Positions 1 to 7,957 of a stretch of 64,000 nucleotides of DNA are shown here, piece by piece. The stretch covers positions 61,869 through 125,868 of the forward strand of contig NZ_QAOO01000011.1 of the NCBI RefSeq assembly GCF_003051105.1, in the 5' to 3' direction. The DNA comes from Nitrosomonas nitrosa. Its GTDB lineage: Bacteria > Pseudomonadota > Gammaproteobacteria > Burkholderiales > Nitrosomonadaceae. The position numbers were made by a program, and so were the translations under genes. Position 1 is the first letter of the stretch. Each line of letters begins with the position of its first letter. The notes under the pieces are model-generated. The model saw only the letters and a program-made list of their open reading frames with translations. It was not told where the DNA came from and ran no database searches.

Positions 1-1125
1 TTGCCTTGGGGCAAGGCAGAAACGTTATTGCAGCCGGTTACGCAAAATTTTGAGCAAATGGCTACGCTAGTTGATGGTGATGATGAAATGATAGCTTTGT
101 TGACCGGGCTTCGTCACTGGAGTGAAGCCGAGCATACAAGGCTGGCAACTGATTTCGAGTGTCGGCGCGCGCAAGGATTTGTCAGGGAATGCCATGGTGA
201 TTTGCACCTTGGCAATATGGCCTGGCATGGAGAGACATTGCTGATATTCGATTGTATCGAGTTCAATCCTGCACTGCGGTGGATCGATGTGATATCGGAA
301 GTCGCCTTTTGCTATATGGATTTGCTGCATCGCAATCATGATGATTTGGCTTGCCGTTTCCTCAATAATTACTTGTCGCGGACGGGGGACTATGCCGGCG
401 TAAAGCTTTTACGTTACTACGTGGTTTACCGTGCCATGGTGCGCGCAAAAGTAGCGTTTATCCGGGCAAATCAGTCAGATTTATCGCCTTCAAGCGTTGC
501 ACAGGAAAGGCAGCAAGGGATCGGTTATCTTCACTTGGCCAAGCGATTTTGCCAACCTGAAAAAGTGAAATTGGTGATTACGCATGGCCTATCAGGCTCG
601 GGTAAGACGACATTTGGCCAACAGCTAATCATGCAGCTTGGTCTGGTCATGCTGCGATCCGATATCGAACGCAAACGCCTGGCGGGATTGGATGCGCTAG
701 CCAGAAGCGGTTCAACGCTTGAAGGAGGTATTTACACGCGAGATTTTTCCCGAAGTACCTATCAGTATTTGGGAGAGCTTACCGGAGTGCTGCTGAATGC
801 GGGTTGGAGTGTGCTGGTCGATGCGACTTTTATCGCGCATTGGCAGCGTAGTTTATTTCAGCAAATCGCCGTACGATGTGGAGCGGCATTTTATATTCTG
901 GATTTTTCAGTGCCTGAATCCGTGCTCAGACAGCGTGTTCAGGCGCGCAGTACAGCAGGCAGAGACGCTTCCGAGGCGGATATGGCTGTTTTAGAACAAC
1001 AATTGAAGACCCAAGAGCCATTGTTACCTGATGAATTGTCCTTTGTGGTGGAAGCGATGACCCTTCAATCGGTAGTGGCGCAATTAAAAACTGTCGATGA
1101 TTATCCGAGTGAGTCAAAGGCGTGA
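1..1125 (+). CDS. Bifunctional phosphotransferase-like / P-loop kinase protein, 5' end cut by the window
   Basis: Partial gene entering from the left edge. The visible 374 residues hold two modules. The first is the end of an aminoglycoside-phosphotransferase-like fold with the catalytic loop HGDLHLGN at residues 65-72 and the metal-binding Asp at 84 (IFDCIEFN). The second is a nucleotide-kinase domain with Walker A GLSGSGKT at 196-203. This pairing is known in a conserved family of unknown substrate (COG2187/COG0645 type). In full-length members the HGD loop lies much deeper in the protein, so over 100 N-terminal residues are probably outside the window and the TTG at position 1 is not a real start. 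The 3' end overlaps the convergent DUF188 gene by 12 nt. Function is not established; small-molecule phosphorylation is inference. Confidence 0.85.
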   Translation: MPWGKAETLLQPVTQNFEQMATLVDGDDEMIALLTGLRHWSEAEHTRLATDFECRRAQGFVRECHGDLHLGNMAWHGETLLIFDCIEFNPALRWIDVISEVAFCYMDLLHRNHDDLACRFLNNYLSRTGDYAGVKLLRYYVVYRAMVRAKVAFIRANQSDLSPSSVAQERQQGIGYLHLAKRFCQPEKVKLVITHGLSGSGKTTFGQQLIMQLGLVMLRSDIERKRLAGLDALARSGSTLEGGIYTRDFSRSTYQYLGELTGVLLNAGWSVLVDATFIAHWQRSLFQQIAVRCGAAFYILDFSVPESVLRQRVQARSTAGRDASEADMAVLEQQLKTQEPLLPDELSFVVEAMTLQSVVAQLKTVDDYPSESKA

Positions 1126-1572
1126 CTGAATACGACGCGTCATAAAGCTGTCGAGTTTCGCTGCAAATACCTGCCGATCAGCCATCCTAAATGACGTGGG
1201 GCCTGTGGTATTCACGCCACTGTTACGAAGTTCTTCCATGAAGTTGCGCATGGAAAGGTACTCTTGGATGTTGTCAGGCGTGTAGAATTCACCGCGCGGG
1301 TTGAGCGCATGCCCCCCCGCCGCAATTACCTGCGCTGCAAGCGGAATATCGGCTGTAATGACCAGATCGCCAGCTTGCAGCTTCAATACAATTTTGTTAT
1401 CCGCTGCATCAAAACCGGGGGGTACTTGCAGCGTCTTGATGTAAGGGGAGGGCGGGACGCGCAGTGGTTTATTGGCAACCAAGGTGGTCATAATCCGTGT
1501 GCGTTCTGCCGCACGGAATAATATTTCCTTGATAGCAACGGGACAAGCGTCTGCGTCTACCCATATTTTCAT
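1114..1572 (-). CDS. YaiI/YqxD family protein (DUF188, UPF0178)
   Basis: The 152-residue product begins with the family hallmark VDADACP at residues 5-11, followed by typical DUF188 blocks ([28 protein letters not shown]). The length matches the family. Members are cytosolic and carry conserved acidic residues resembling PIN/NYN-like nuclease folds; no biochemical role can be given from sequence. The ATG start gives the canonical N-terminus [11 protein letters not shown]. The gene is convergent with the kinase-like gene to the left and overlaps its 3' end, with no room for a separate terminator. Confidence 0.92.
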   Translation of the reverse strand: MKIWVDADACPVAIKEILFRAAERTRIMTTLVANKPLRVPPSPYIKTLQVPPGFDAADNKIVLKLQAGDLVITADIPLAAQVIAAGGHALNPRGEFYTPDNIQEYLSMRNFMEELRNSGVNTTGPTSFRMADRQVFAAKLDSFMTRRIQSRL

Positions 1573-1604
1573 GATTCGGACAAAAATTGAAATAAAATGA
1601 TCTG

Positions 1605-1627
1605 CTATGGCGCTATGGCGCTATGGC
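1605..1627. repeat. Three tandem copies of an 8-bp unit
   Basis: CTATGGCG is repeated at 1605-1612 and 1613-1620, with a third copy of 7/8 bases at 1621-1627. It sits in the short gap between the DUF188 start and the rhlE stop. It may be slippage-prone; no function can be assigned. Confidence 0.75.
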
Positions 1628-1660
1628 ATCAAAGCTTTGAGGCTGTTTTTCAATACCCAG

Positions 1661-3175
1661 TTAACGCCCACGATTACTGGAAGGACGACTCGGTTTTTGT
1701 GAAAACCAGGTGGTCTGGGGCATAGCCTGATGGCGTGCGGCTTCTGACATTTTTTTTGCAGGTTGTTTTTTGGGTGAGTTTTGTGGATCACCCGATAGCG
1801 GGCGACTACCCATTGGTTTTGATTTTTGGGCTAGGTTTTGTTTGTGTTGTTCTGATCGCCCATTTTCTGTGCGGCTATGTACATGCATGCCGGTACGTTC
1901 CTCGGTTTTTCTGCCGACCTGGCGCGCTTTTTTGTTTGGGTGGGTGACCGGGCGTTGTTGTCTGGGTGGTCTCGCTTCTTCGGGTTCTATTTCGACAGGG
2001 ATGATAAACCCTTCAACCGTTGTTTTGGGAATTTCATGCTTAATCAAGCGCTCGATATCGCGAAGGTATTTCATTTCTTCGTGAGCCACCAACGAGATGG
2101 CCGAACCAGAGCTGCCCGCGCGGCCCGTGCGTCCAATGCGGTGGATATAGTCTTCGGGTATATTAGGGAGTTCAAAATTCACTACTTGGGGTAGTTGGTC
2201 AATATCCAGCCCACGCGCGGCGATATCGGTTGCAACCAGCACACGTACAGATCCTTCCTTGAATTGCGCCAGCGCCTTAGTACGGGCGCCTTGGCTCTTG
2301 TTGCCATGAATTGCAGCAGCTTCGATTCCCTCTTTTAGCAACTTTTCCGACAGACGATTGGCGCCATGTTTAGTACGGGTAAAAACCAGCACTTGCTGCC
2401 AGTCATGATGCTTGATCAAATGGCTCATTAAACTGCGCTTATGATTCTGGTCGACTAAATGAACCGTTTGTTTCACCAGTTCCGATGTGGTATTACGGCG
2501 TGCAACTTCGACGAAACCTGGATTACGTAGCAGCTTATCCGCCAATGCTTTTATTTCATCAGAAAAGGTGGCCGAGAACAGTAGGTTCTGCCTTTGTTTG
2601 GGCAACAGAGCAAGAATTTTCTTGATATCGTGAATGAAACCCATGTCAAGCATATGGTCAGCTTCATCTAACACGAGAATTTCGATAGCCGTTAAATCGA
2701 GTGTTTTTTGGTTTACATGATCGAGCAGACGGCCTGGTGTGGCGACCAGAATGTCCAGTGGTTTGCGTAAACGTGTGATTTGTGGATTGATATTGACCCC
2801 CCCAAATATCACGGCTGACGTCAATGATAGATACTTGCCGTAAACTTTGACCGATTCTTCTACCTGCGCGGCGAGTTCACGTGTGGGGGTCAATATCAGG
2901 CAACGTGGACAGCTTTTTGCCGGACCGGCAGTTTTTTTCTGGCTGAGTAGTTGTAGAATGGGTAACGTGAAACCGGCGGTTTTGCCAGTACCTGTTTGTG
3001 CACCCGCCAGCAGATCCCCGCCACTTAACACGAGGGGTATGGCTTTGAGTTGGATAGGCGTGGGCGTAGTGTACCCGGCATCGGTAATGGCGCGCCTGAT
3101 AGGCTCGCTGAGACCTAATGCATTAAAATCGGGTGTGCTAAGAGGGATTTCTCGAGTTTTTAGTTCAACAGACAA
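1661..3175 (-). CDS. rhlE: ATP-dependent RNA helicase RhlE
   Basis: DEAD-box helicase of 504 residues. Visible motifs in order are the Q motif region (GYTTPTPIQ, 35-42), motif I AQTGTGKT (59-66), Ia PTREL (97-101), motif II DEAD (170-173), motif III SAT (201-203) and motif [10 protein letters not shown] (345-352). After about residue 400 there is a basic, low-complexity tail rich in K, R, Q and S, as in RhlE proteins, which probably helps RNA binding. The role known for the family is unwinding short RNA duplexes in ribosome assembly and mRNA turnover, notably in the cold. The leader immediately upstream contains a 7-bp hairpin (3197-3214). The gene is monocistronic. Confidence 0.93.
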   Translation of the reverse strand: MSVELKTREIPLSTPDFNALGLSEPIRRAITDAGYTTPTPIQLKAIPLVLSGGDLLAGAQTGTGKTAGFTLPILQLLSQKKTAGPAKSCPRCLILTPTRELAAQVEESVKVYGKYLSLTSAVIFGGVNINPQITRLRKPLDILVATPGRLLDHVNQKTLDLTAIEILVLDEADHMLDMGFIHDIKKILALLPKQRQNLLFSATFSDEIKALADKLLRNPGFVEVARRNTTSELVKQTVHLVDQNHKRSLMSHLIKHHDWQQVLVFTRTKHGANRLSEKLLKEGIEAAAIHGNKSQGARTKALAQFKEGSVRVLVATDIAARGLDIDQLPQVVNFELPNIPEDYIHRIGRTGRAGSSGSAISLVAHEEMKYLRDIERLIKHEIPKTTVEGFIIPVEIEPEEARPPRQQRPVTHPNKKARQVGRKTEERTGMHVHSRTENGRSEQHKQNLAQKSKPMGSRPLSGDPQNSPKKQPAKKMSEAARHQAMPQTTWFSQKPSRPSSNRGR

Positions 3176-3196
3176 AGGTATGCTCCTACGGCAGCC

Positions 3197-3214
3197 TGCT
3201 ACTCACGAGTAGCA
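3197..3214 (-). other. 7-bp hairpin in the rhlE leader
   Basis: TGCTACT (3197-3203), loop CACG, AGTAGCA (3208-3214) forms a perfect stem about 20 nt upstream of the rhlE start codon. It is close enough to influence ribosome access, but regulation is inference. Confidence 0.4.
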
Positions 3215-3382
3215 CCAAACGAGGCAGACGAATAAAGGATCAGGGGTGATCGATGTATAAAACTATCGAACTGATCGGATGAAATGAAAAGGCCGCTGAA
3301 CCGATTGGTTAGGTACAGGAATAAGTCATTATACGGACTTATAAAAATAAATTGGGATATTTATTTATCAGATTAAATATAC

Positions 3383-3952
3383 CTAACAGGTGAGAATGAA
3401 TGGTTTTCTTCTCGGACTGGGAGGGGTATCGCCGTCTGGGTAGCCTACTATGATCGGAACAATCACAGAAAATTTATCGGGAATATTGAGTTTGTGTTTG
3501 ATTTCAGATTTATTCAAAGCGGTCAGCGCTGCGCCAATCACGCAGCTGCCCAGTTTCATGGCGCACGCTGCGAGCATCAAATTTTCGGCCGCTAGCCAGC
3601 AATTTGCCACTATGAAGGGGCCTGTTTGTTCCGAACAAATCAAAATCAAGGTGTTAGCATTATGGAAAATGTTGAAATCAGGTTTGGTCACGTGGTCTGT
3701 AGCATGACCTGCTTCTCCCAATTCATGAATGAACATTGGCTTAGCGCTATCCGAAATATCCTTTAATTGCTGTTTGTCACGGATAATGGCGAATGCCCAT
3801 GGCTCATCGTGCAGTACGGTGGGCGCATGCACGGCAGCTTCCAGTAATATGCGGATGATGTCTAGGCCGACAGCCTGAGAGGTAAAATTACGGACAGACC
3901 GTCTGGCCAGAATGACTTCGAAAATTGTCATCTCAGTGTGCATATTCCGCAT
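3383..3952 (-). CDS. Nitroreductase family protein
   Basis: About 189 residues with the nitroreductase FMN-binding signature near the N-terminus (RRSVRNF), the central block LAAENLMLAACAMKLGSCVIGA and the terminal VGYP. The family are FMN-dependent NAD(P)H oxidoreductases acting on nitro compounds, quinones or flavins; the substrate here is unknown. The open frame extends to a GTG at 3961, but that codon lies inside the GGAGG ribosome-binding site. The ATG at 3952 follows that site by 8 nt and is the better start. A TACGTAT-type tandem motif lies about 70-85 bp upstream of this start (4020-4036), so the gene may belong to the regulon of the neighbouring FixJ-like regulator. Confidence 0.88.
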   Translation of the reverse strand: MRNMHTEMTIFEVILARRSVRNFTSQAVGLDIIRILLEAAVHAPTVLHDEPWAFAIIRDKQQLKDISDSAKPMFIHELGEAGHATDHVTKPDFNIFHNANTLILICSEQTGPFIVANCWLAAENLMLAACAMKLGSCVIGAALTALNKSEIKHKLNIPDKFSVIVPIIVGYPDGDTPPSPRRKPFILTC

Positions 3953-4019
3953 GCTAGACACCTCCTCACCGTTTTGATCCCTCAGGTATCACCCTATCAA
4001 GAATCCGTCTAGCTGGCTA

Positions 4020-4036
4020 TCCGTGTAAATACGTAT
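4020..4036. promoter_or_regulatory. Candidate tandem heptamer operator, site A
   Basis: TCCGTGTAAATACGTAT: two heptamers related to TACGTAT starting 10 bp apart. The same layout occurs at 6359-6375 and 11002-11018. This copy is upstream of the nitroreductase start, and the first half has one mismatch. A 10-bp palindrome GGGTTAACCC lies nearby at 4090-4099. Assignment to a regulator is inference. Confidence 0.45.
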
Positions 4037-4124
4037 GGATTGTTGCTAATCCAATGTTTAAGATTCGAATTTTAGTTGCTGGTTAAATCGGGTTAACCCA
4101 ATCGATTAGGAGGCAATAGCAATG

Positions 4125-4757
4125 CTATGAGGAATTATCTAATTTTCCTTCATAAGCGATGCGTGCTAGATCAAGCAAGTTGAGTGCACCTGTTTTGTGC
4201 ATGATATTGGATCGATGGATTTCCACCGTGCGGTGGCTGATACCGAGCCGGGACGCGATTTCCTTATTGTGACAACCTTGAATTGCGAGCACCATGACTT
4301 CATGTTCGCGTTTGGTGAGCGCCGACAAACGCGTTAGGATATCCTGGTTATGTTTATTGGCTTCTATACGGTTTTCACTCTCGAGAAAAGCGGCTTGGAT
4401 GCAGGTAAGCAGTTTTGCGCGAGTAACGGGTTTGGTCAGAAAATCAAAGGCGCCCGTTTTGATGGCTTTGACGCTTGTGGGGATGTCACCATAACCGGTC
4501 AGAAAAATAATGGGTATCAGACAATTGCGATCAATCAGCGCTTCTTGAAGTTGTATGCCACTTTCGCCGGGCATGCGTACATCCAGGATGATGCAACTTT
4601 TAAGCTGGCAATTGAGAGGATGCATGCTGCTCAAAAAGCTTTCAGCATTTTCAAAAGTGTGAACCTGGATACCTTCTTGCGTTATCAATAAGGTCAGTGA
4701 ATCTCGGATTGCAGGTTCATCATCGACAATAAAGACCGTGGGTTGTTGAGAAGTCAT
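4125..4757 (-). CDS. FixJ-family two-component response regulator
   Basis: A 210-residue regulator. The N-terminal receiver has the acidic pair D12-D13, phospho-acceptor D59 (ILDVRMPG), T87 and K109 (KP). The C-terminal LuxR/GerE-type helix-turn-helix lies around 147-190 (LTKREHEVM, NKEIASRLGISHRTVE). This architecture is the FixJ/NodW/TodT class, whose phosphorylated form binds promoter DNA as a dimer. The start codon overlaps the end of the kinase gene by 4 nt, so the pair is one operon and a cognate system. Likely targets are the promoters carrying the TACGTAT tandem sites, including the operon's own upstream region; that link is inferred from position only. Confidence 0.93.
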   Translation of the reverse strand: MTSQQPTVFIVDDEPAIRDSLTLLITQEGIQVHTFENAESFLSSMHPLNCQLKSCIILDVRMPGESGIQLQEALIDRNCLIPIIFLTGYGDIPTSVKAIKTGAFDFLTKPVTRAKLLTCIQAAFLESENRIEANKHNQDILTRLSALTKREHEVMVLAIQGCHNKEIASRLGISHRTVEIHRSNIMHKTGALNLLDLARIAYEGKLDNSS

Positions 4758-6268
4758 GATGCAAAGGGGAGTGTAAAATGAAACTTGGCGCCCTCCTTGG
4801 TATCGGGATCAAGCCAGAGTTGGCCGCCATTTGCTTCGATAAGGGTGCGGCTGATGGAAAGCCCCATGCCGATACCGGTCGGTTTGGTCGTAAAGAAGGG
4901 TTCAAAAATTTGGTGAATGATGGCTTGCTCGACACCGGGTCCATTATCTTGGACGGTGACCATCGCCATGTTTTTTTCTTGTAACGTTTTTACCGTAATG
5001 GTGATGGCCGATGGTGCGATATTTGCTGTACGCATAGCTTCGACCGCATTTCTCAACAAGTTGACCAGGGACTTCTGAATATGGAGACGGTTGGCAAGCA
5101 CCGTGGGTAAATGGGGCTCCAAGTGGATCTGTACATGAAATTCACTGTAGCCATCGCTGCGGGCAATTCTGAGGGCATCCATGACGATTTTGTTCAAATT
5201 TAATTTCTCAGTGCTGATTTCGCCTTTTTGCAGAAAATCGACCAATTCGTGCAAGCTTTGACCGGCTCGTTGAGCCTGTTCGACACACCCCTTCAGCGCA
5301 CGCTTTATCTCGGGGTTGTTGATTTGATCGTTTTCAACAACATGGAGTGCAACCTCACTATAGGCTGAGATAGCGGTCAGCGGTTGATTGAGTTCATGGG
5401 CAATGGCCGAAGCAGTGTGAATCGCTACTTGCTGTTTGAAGAGTGTTTCTGTTTCAGCACGTTGTATCTTAAGTTCTTCTTCAAGCGTTTTCCGCGGTGT
5501 GATATCCCGTGCCATACCGAGTAGTCGGCTGGGATGCCCCTCTTCAAAATGCACTTGACCCGCCGTTGCCACCCAGCAAATCGTGCCATCTGGGTGAATG
5601 ACGCGAAATTCGGTATGAAATTCGCCATCCCCTGAGGGATCAGTTGCTTTATCGAATGTGGTCTGATAAATCGCTAGATCTTTGGGGTGAATTGCGTGAG
5701 TGAATTTTTCATAAGTAATGGTGCCATCGGAACAATTGCTATTTCCCCAAATTTGCTGCATTCGATTATCCCAATGAATGATATTGTGCTCGAAGTCGAA
5801 ATCAAAAATCCCCAAGTTGGCAGCCTGTTTGGCCAGTTGCAGGCGTTCTTCGCTTGCTTCGAGGGCATCTTCTACCTGATGAAGTTTATTCGTTGAGTTT
5901 AATGTGGCGAGTACATAAAGCTGGTGGTTGATCTTGATGGGACTTAGGCTGATATCCACTGCCAACTCTTGACCAGCTCGGTTTAATAGTACGAGATTTC
6001 TACCCTTGCCCATAGCGCGCTTGCGCGGGTCGTTGAGATAGGTTTGCCGATAGTTTAGATGATGTTCCCGGTAGCGAATTGGCATGAGCTGCTCGACCGT
6101 CATGTTGACCAGATCGCTTTCTGCATAGCCCAATAAATCCTGTGCAACAGGGTTTGCTAACACGACATGACCTGTGTCGTTGACCAACAGCATGGCTTCG
6201 GACATTGCGTTAAACAATACTTCGAAACTCAAGCCTGTAAACGAATTGGCCATAATGGTGATTGCCAT
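4754..6268 (-). CDS. PAS-domain sensor histidine kinase, FixL-like
   Basis: Soluble kinase of 504 residues with no membrane segments. PAS-1 spans roughly 15-125 and PAS-2 with PAC 140-265. The phosphorylated His is 291 (AIAHELNQPL), the N box 403-411 (NLLRNAVEA), with G boxes DNGPG at 441-445 and GIGMGL at 465-470. PAS-1 resembles the FixL oxygen-sensing PAS: in YREHHLNY, His70 aligns with the haem-ligand His of FixL, and Arg90 with the FixL Arg near the haem edge. This pattern also appears in PAS domains without haem, so oxygen sensing is only a hypothesis. The start is uncertain between residues 1 and 6; neither ATG has a clear Shine-Dalgarno sequence. Co-transcribed with the response regulator. 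Confidence 0.92.
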   Translation of the reverse strand: MAITIMANSFTGLSFEVLFNAMSEAMLLVNDTGHVVLANPVAQDLLGYAESDLVNMTVEQLMPIRYREHHLNYRQTYLNDPRKRAMGKGRNLVLLNRAGQELAVDISLSPIKINHQLYVLATLNSTNKLHQVEDALEASEERLQLAKQAANLGIFDFDFEHNIIHWDNRMQQIWGNSNCSDGTITYEKFTHAIHPKDLAIYQTTFDKATDPSGDGEFHTEFRVIHPDGTICWVATAGQVHFEEGHPSRLLGMARDITPRKTLEEELKIQRAETETLFKQQVAIHTASAIAHELNQPLTAISAYSEVALHVVENDQINNPEIKRALKGCVEQAQRAGQSLHELVDFLQKGEISTEKLNLNKIVMDALRIARSDGYSEFHVQIHLEPHLPTVLANRLHIQKSLVNLLRNAVEAMRTANIAPSAITITVKTLQEKNMAMVTVQDNGPGVEQAIIHQIFEPFFTTKPTGIGMGLSISRTLIEANGGQLWLDPDTKEGAKFHFTLPFAS

Positions 6269-6358
6269 GATGATGTTGCGGATAAGTGGCAGTCTACGAA
6301 AAAAAATAGCCTGCGTCTATCGACATTACCGATGAGGGTTGGTCGGGTTGTCTATTTT

Positions 6359-6375
6359 TACGTATTAGTACGTAT
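6359..6375. promoter_or_regulatory. Candidate tandem heptamer operator, site C
   Basis: TACGTATTAGTACGTAT: two identical TACGTAT heptamers starting 10 bp apart, centred about 100 bp upstream of the kinase start and 115 bp upstream of the lipoprotein start. It is the best of the three matching sites. A position suited to autoregulation of the two-component operon is inference. Confidence 0.5.
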
Positions 6376-6480
6376 AGGAATGCGTCCTAATTATCGATAG
6401 ATCCCATAATACGGGTCGATGATCTTTTGCATGCGAGAAATCGAGCTGTTTAACGAATACAGGAATACAGGTATTCTGAA

Positions 6481-6639
6481 TTGAGAAAATATGCGATACC
6501 GTTTATTTTTATGCTATTGATGATGATTGGTTGCAGCGATCAGAAGTCGGCCGGGGTGAGCGCAAATCAGGGTAAAGGGGGTGTATCTGCAGAGAAGAGA
6601 TATCCTGCCGACGATTCCGCTGCGCCTCATGCAAAATAA
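6481..6639 (+). CDS. Small putative lipoprotein
   Basis: A 52-codon frame starting with TTG. It has a charged start (LRKYA), a hydrophobic stretch and a lipobox-like MIGC, followed by a short polar tail ending ADDSAAPHAK. It resembles in plan the 62-residue lipoprotein at 57911-58099 (signal peptide, Cys, short hydrophilic tail), and both have CGTCCTAATT about 90-115 bp upstream. The start is weakly supported (AGG about 9 nt upstream), and an internal ATG at 6511 would shorten the signal peptide too far. A palindromic hairpin follows the stop. Function unknown. Confidence 0.55.
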   Translation: MRKYAIPFIFMLLMMIGCSDQKSAGVSANQGKGGVSAEKRYPADDSAAPHAK

Positions 6640-6660
6640 CCAATCTGTCCCCGGTCAAAG

Positions 6661-6672
6661 AAGGCCGGCCTT
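6661..6672 (+). terminator. Palindrome after the small lipoprotein gene, possible weak terminator
   Basis: AAGGCCGGCCTT is perfectly self-complementary and is followed by TTGGGCGGTTTTATT. It lies 22 nt after the lipoprotein stop. The U-tract is interrupted, so termination is uncertain. Confidence 0.35.
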
Positions 6673-6884
6673 TTGGGCGGTTTTATTAGTTTGGTGGGGT
6701 TGACGAAGAGAAGAAAAACATTATTGATATTGAATTGTGAGATGCGCTCATGCAGAATGTGCCTGTAGCCATTTACATTGGCTTAGTCTATCCGCTAATA
6801 AAGATGCTGTTTTCTACCGCTGCCATTCACGCAGCTTCGTCATGACTTTAGTATGTTGATACAACTCAAGAAAGGATTGCAAAC

Positions 6885-7334
6885 ATGTCTATCGGTGAAA
6901 TCTGTAATCGTGAAGTCGTTGTAGTACAACCTGAAGACACCGTGCTACAGGCAGCTAAATTGATGCGTCAGCATCATGTGGGCAGTGTGCTGGTTGTCGA
7001 TCAGCATAATGGGAAACCTGTGCCAGTAGGCATTGTGACTGACCGTGATCTGGTAGTAGAAGTCATGGCCACGGAACTCGATCCTGAAACCATTACTGTC
7101 AGCGATATCATGGTGCCAGATTTTGCGATGGTTAAAGAGGAGACGGGTGTTTTCGAGACGATCCAATACATGCGCAACAAGAGTGTACGGCGCCTGCCGG
7201 TGGTGGATAAGGAAGGTCGGTTGATAGGGATCATCGCACTCGATGATTTACTTACCCTGCTGTCAGAAGAACTGGATGCGCTGGCTAAGCTTGTGGCGCG
7301 CGAGCAAAAAAAAGAAACCAATACTCGTCGTTAG
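6885..7334 (+). CDS. Tandem CBS-domain protein
   Basis: 149 residues made of two CBS motifs only (about 8-65 and 78-138), each ending in the usual GIVTDRD or GIIALDDL strand-turn. Stand-alone CBS pairs bind adenosyl nucleotides and act as energy or redox sensors; in several proteobacteria such proteins are induced under low oxygen or energy stress. An AAAGGA ribosome-binding site precedes the ATG by 10 nt. The hibernation/cold-shock fusion starts 18 nt after the stop, so the two are very likely co-transcribed. An FNR-like TTGATACAACTCAA (9 of 10 consensus positions) lies 16 nt upstream of the start, which is too close for a normal activator site. Confidence 0.9.
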   Translation: MSIGEICNREVVVVQPEDTVLQAAKLMRQHHVGSVLVVDQHNGKPVPVGIVTDRDLVVEVMATELDPETITVSDIMVPDFAMVKEETGVFETIQYMRNKSVRRLPVVDKEGRLIGIIALDDLLTLLSEELDALAKLVAREQKKETNTRR

Positions 7335-7352
7335 CGATTAAGGAGAACAATT

Positions 7353-7901
7353 ATGCAAAATAGATTGCGCATCACGATCCGTGATATACCGGCGTCTGAG
7401 GCACTGGAAGCACATATCCGCGATAAGGTTGGAAAACTCGAAAGCTTTTTTGATCACATCATTTCATGCCATGTCGTTGTGGAGATGCCTCATAAGCATC
7501 AGCATCAAGGTAAGGAATTCACCGTGCGTATCAACATTGGTGTACCCGGGAGTGAAATCATCGTCAACCGCGATCATCACGAAGATCCCTATGTCGCTTT
7601 ACGGGATGCCTTTGATGCGGCCAAACGGCAGCTAGAGGATTATGCCCGTCGAATCCAGCAGAAAACTAAAGTGCATGTACCCGAGCATATCGGGCATGTG
7701 GCGCGTATTTTTCATGAGGAAGGATACGGCTTCATTACGGGGCCAGATGGTACTGAACGCTATTTTCATCGCGATAACGTCGCCAATCCGAGTTTTGATC
7801 AATTGCAGGAAGGTGATGAGGTCAAGTTTATCGAAGAAATGGGCGCAGAGGGACTACAAGCAAAACGCGTCAGCGTCGGGAGACATCACCTGCCCGAGTG
7901 A
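7353..7901 (+). CDS. HPF/RaiA-like ribosome-associated protein fused to a cold-shock domain
   Basis: The 182-residue product joins two RNA-related modules. Residues 1-105 match the S30AE/hibernation-factor fold (LRITIRDIPAS, then a long helix FDAAKRQLEDYARRIQ). Residues 113-175 form a cold-shock S1-like domain with RNP-type motifs YGFITG (125-130) and RYFHRDNV (136-143). HPF/RaiA proteins bind the 30S subunit and silence ribosomes during starvation; the cold-shock domain would add single-strand RNA or DNA binding. A strong AAGGAG lies 7 nt before the ATG. The gene follows the CBS gene by 18 nt. The substrate and whether it truly dimerises ribosomes are unknown. Confidence 0.88.
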   Translation: MQNRLRITIRDIPASEALEAHIRDKVGKLESFFDHIISCHVVVEMPHKHQHQGKEFTVRINIGVPGSEIIVNRDHHEDPYVALRDAFDAAKRQLEDYARRIQQKTKVHVPEHIGHVARIFHEEGYGFITGPDGTERYFHRDNVANPSFDQLQEGDEVKFIEEMGAEGLQAKRVSVGRHHLPE

Positions 7902-7957
7902 GATAGGATTAGCGTGACGTGCATTGTGCAGTCCAAACAGGGTCATGCGTGACCTTA

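Larger units (their letters stand above)
6269..6884. other. Intergenic region between the kinase and CBS genes
   Basis: 616 nt of divergent spacer. It holds the tandem site C (6359-6375), the short element CGTCCTAATT (6383-6392), which recurs upstream of the other small lipoprotein gene at 57787-57796, a small lipoprotein gene (6481-6639) and a palindrome (6661-6672). The rest, about 6690-6884, carries the CBS leader and shows nothing else recognisable. Confidence 0.6.

Noticed and set aside
6856..6869. FNR box before the CBS gene
   Set aside because: One mismatch and only 16 nt from the start codon, where an activator site would not normally work.
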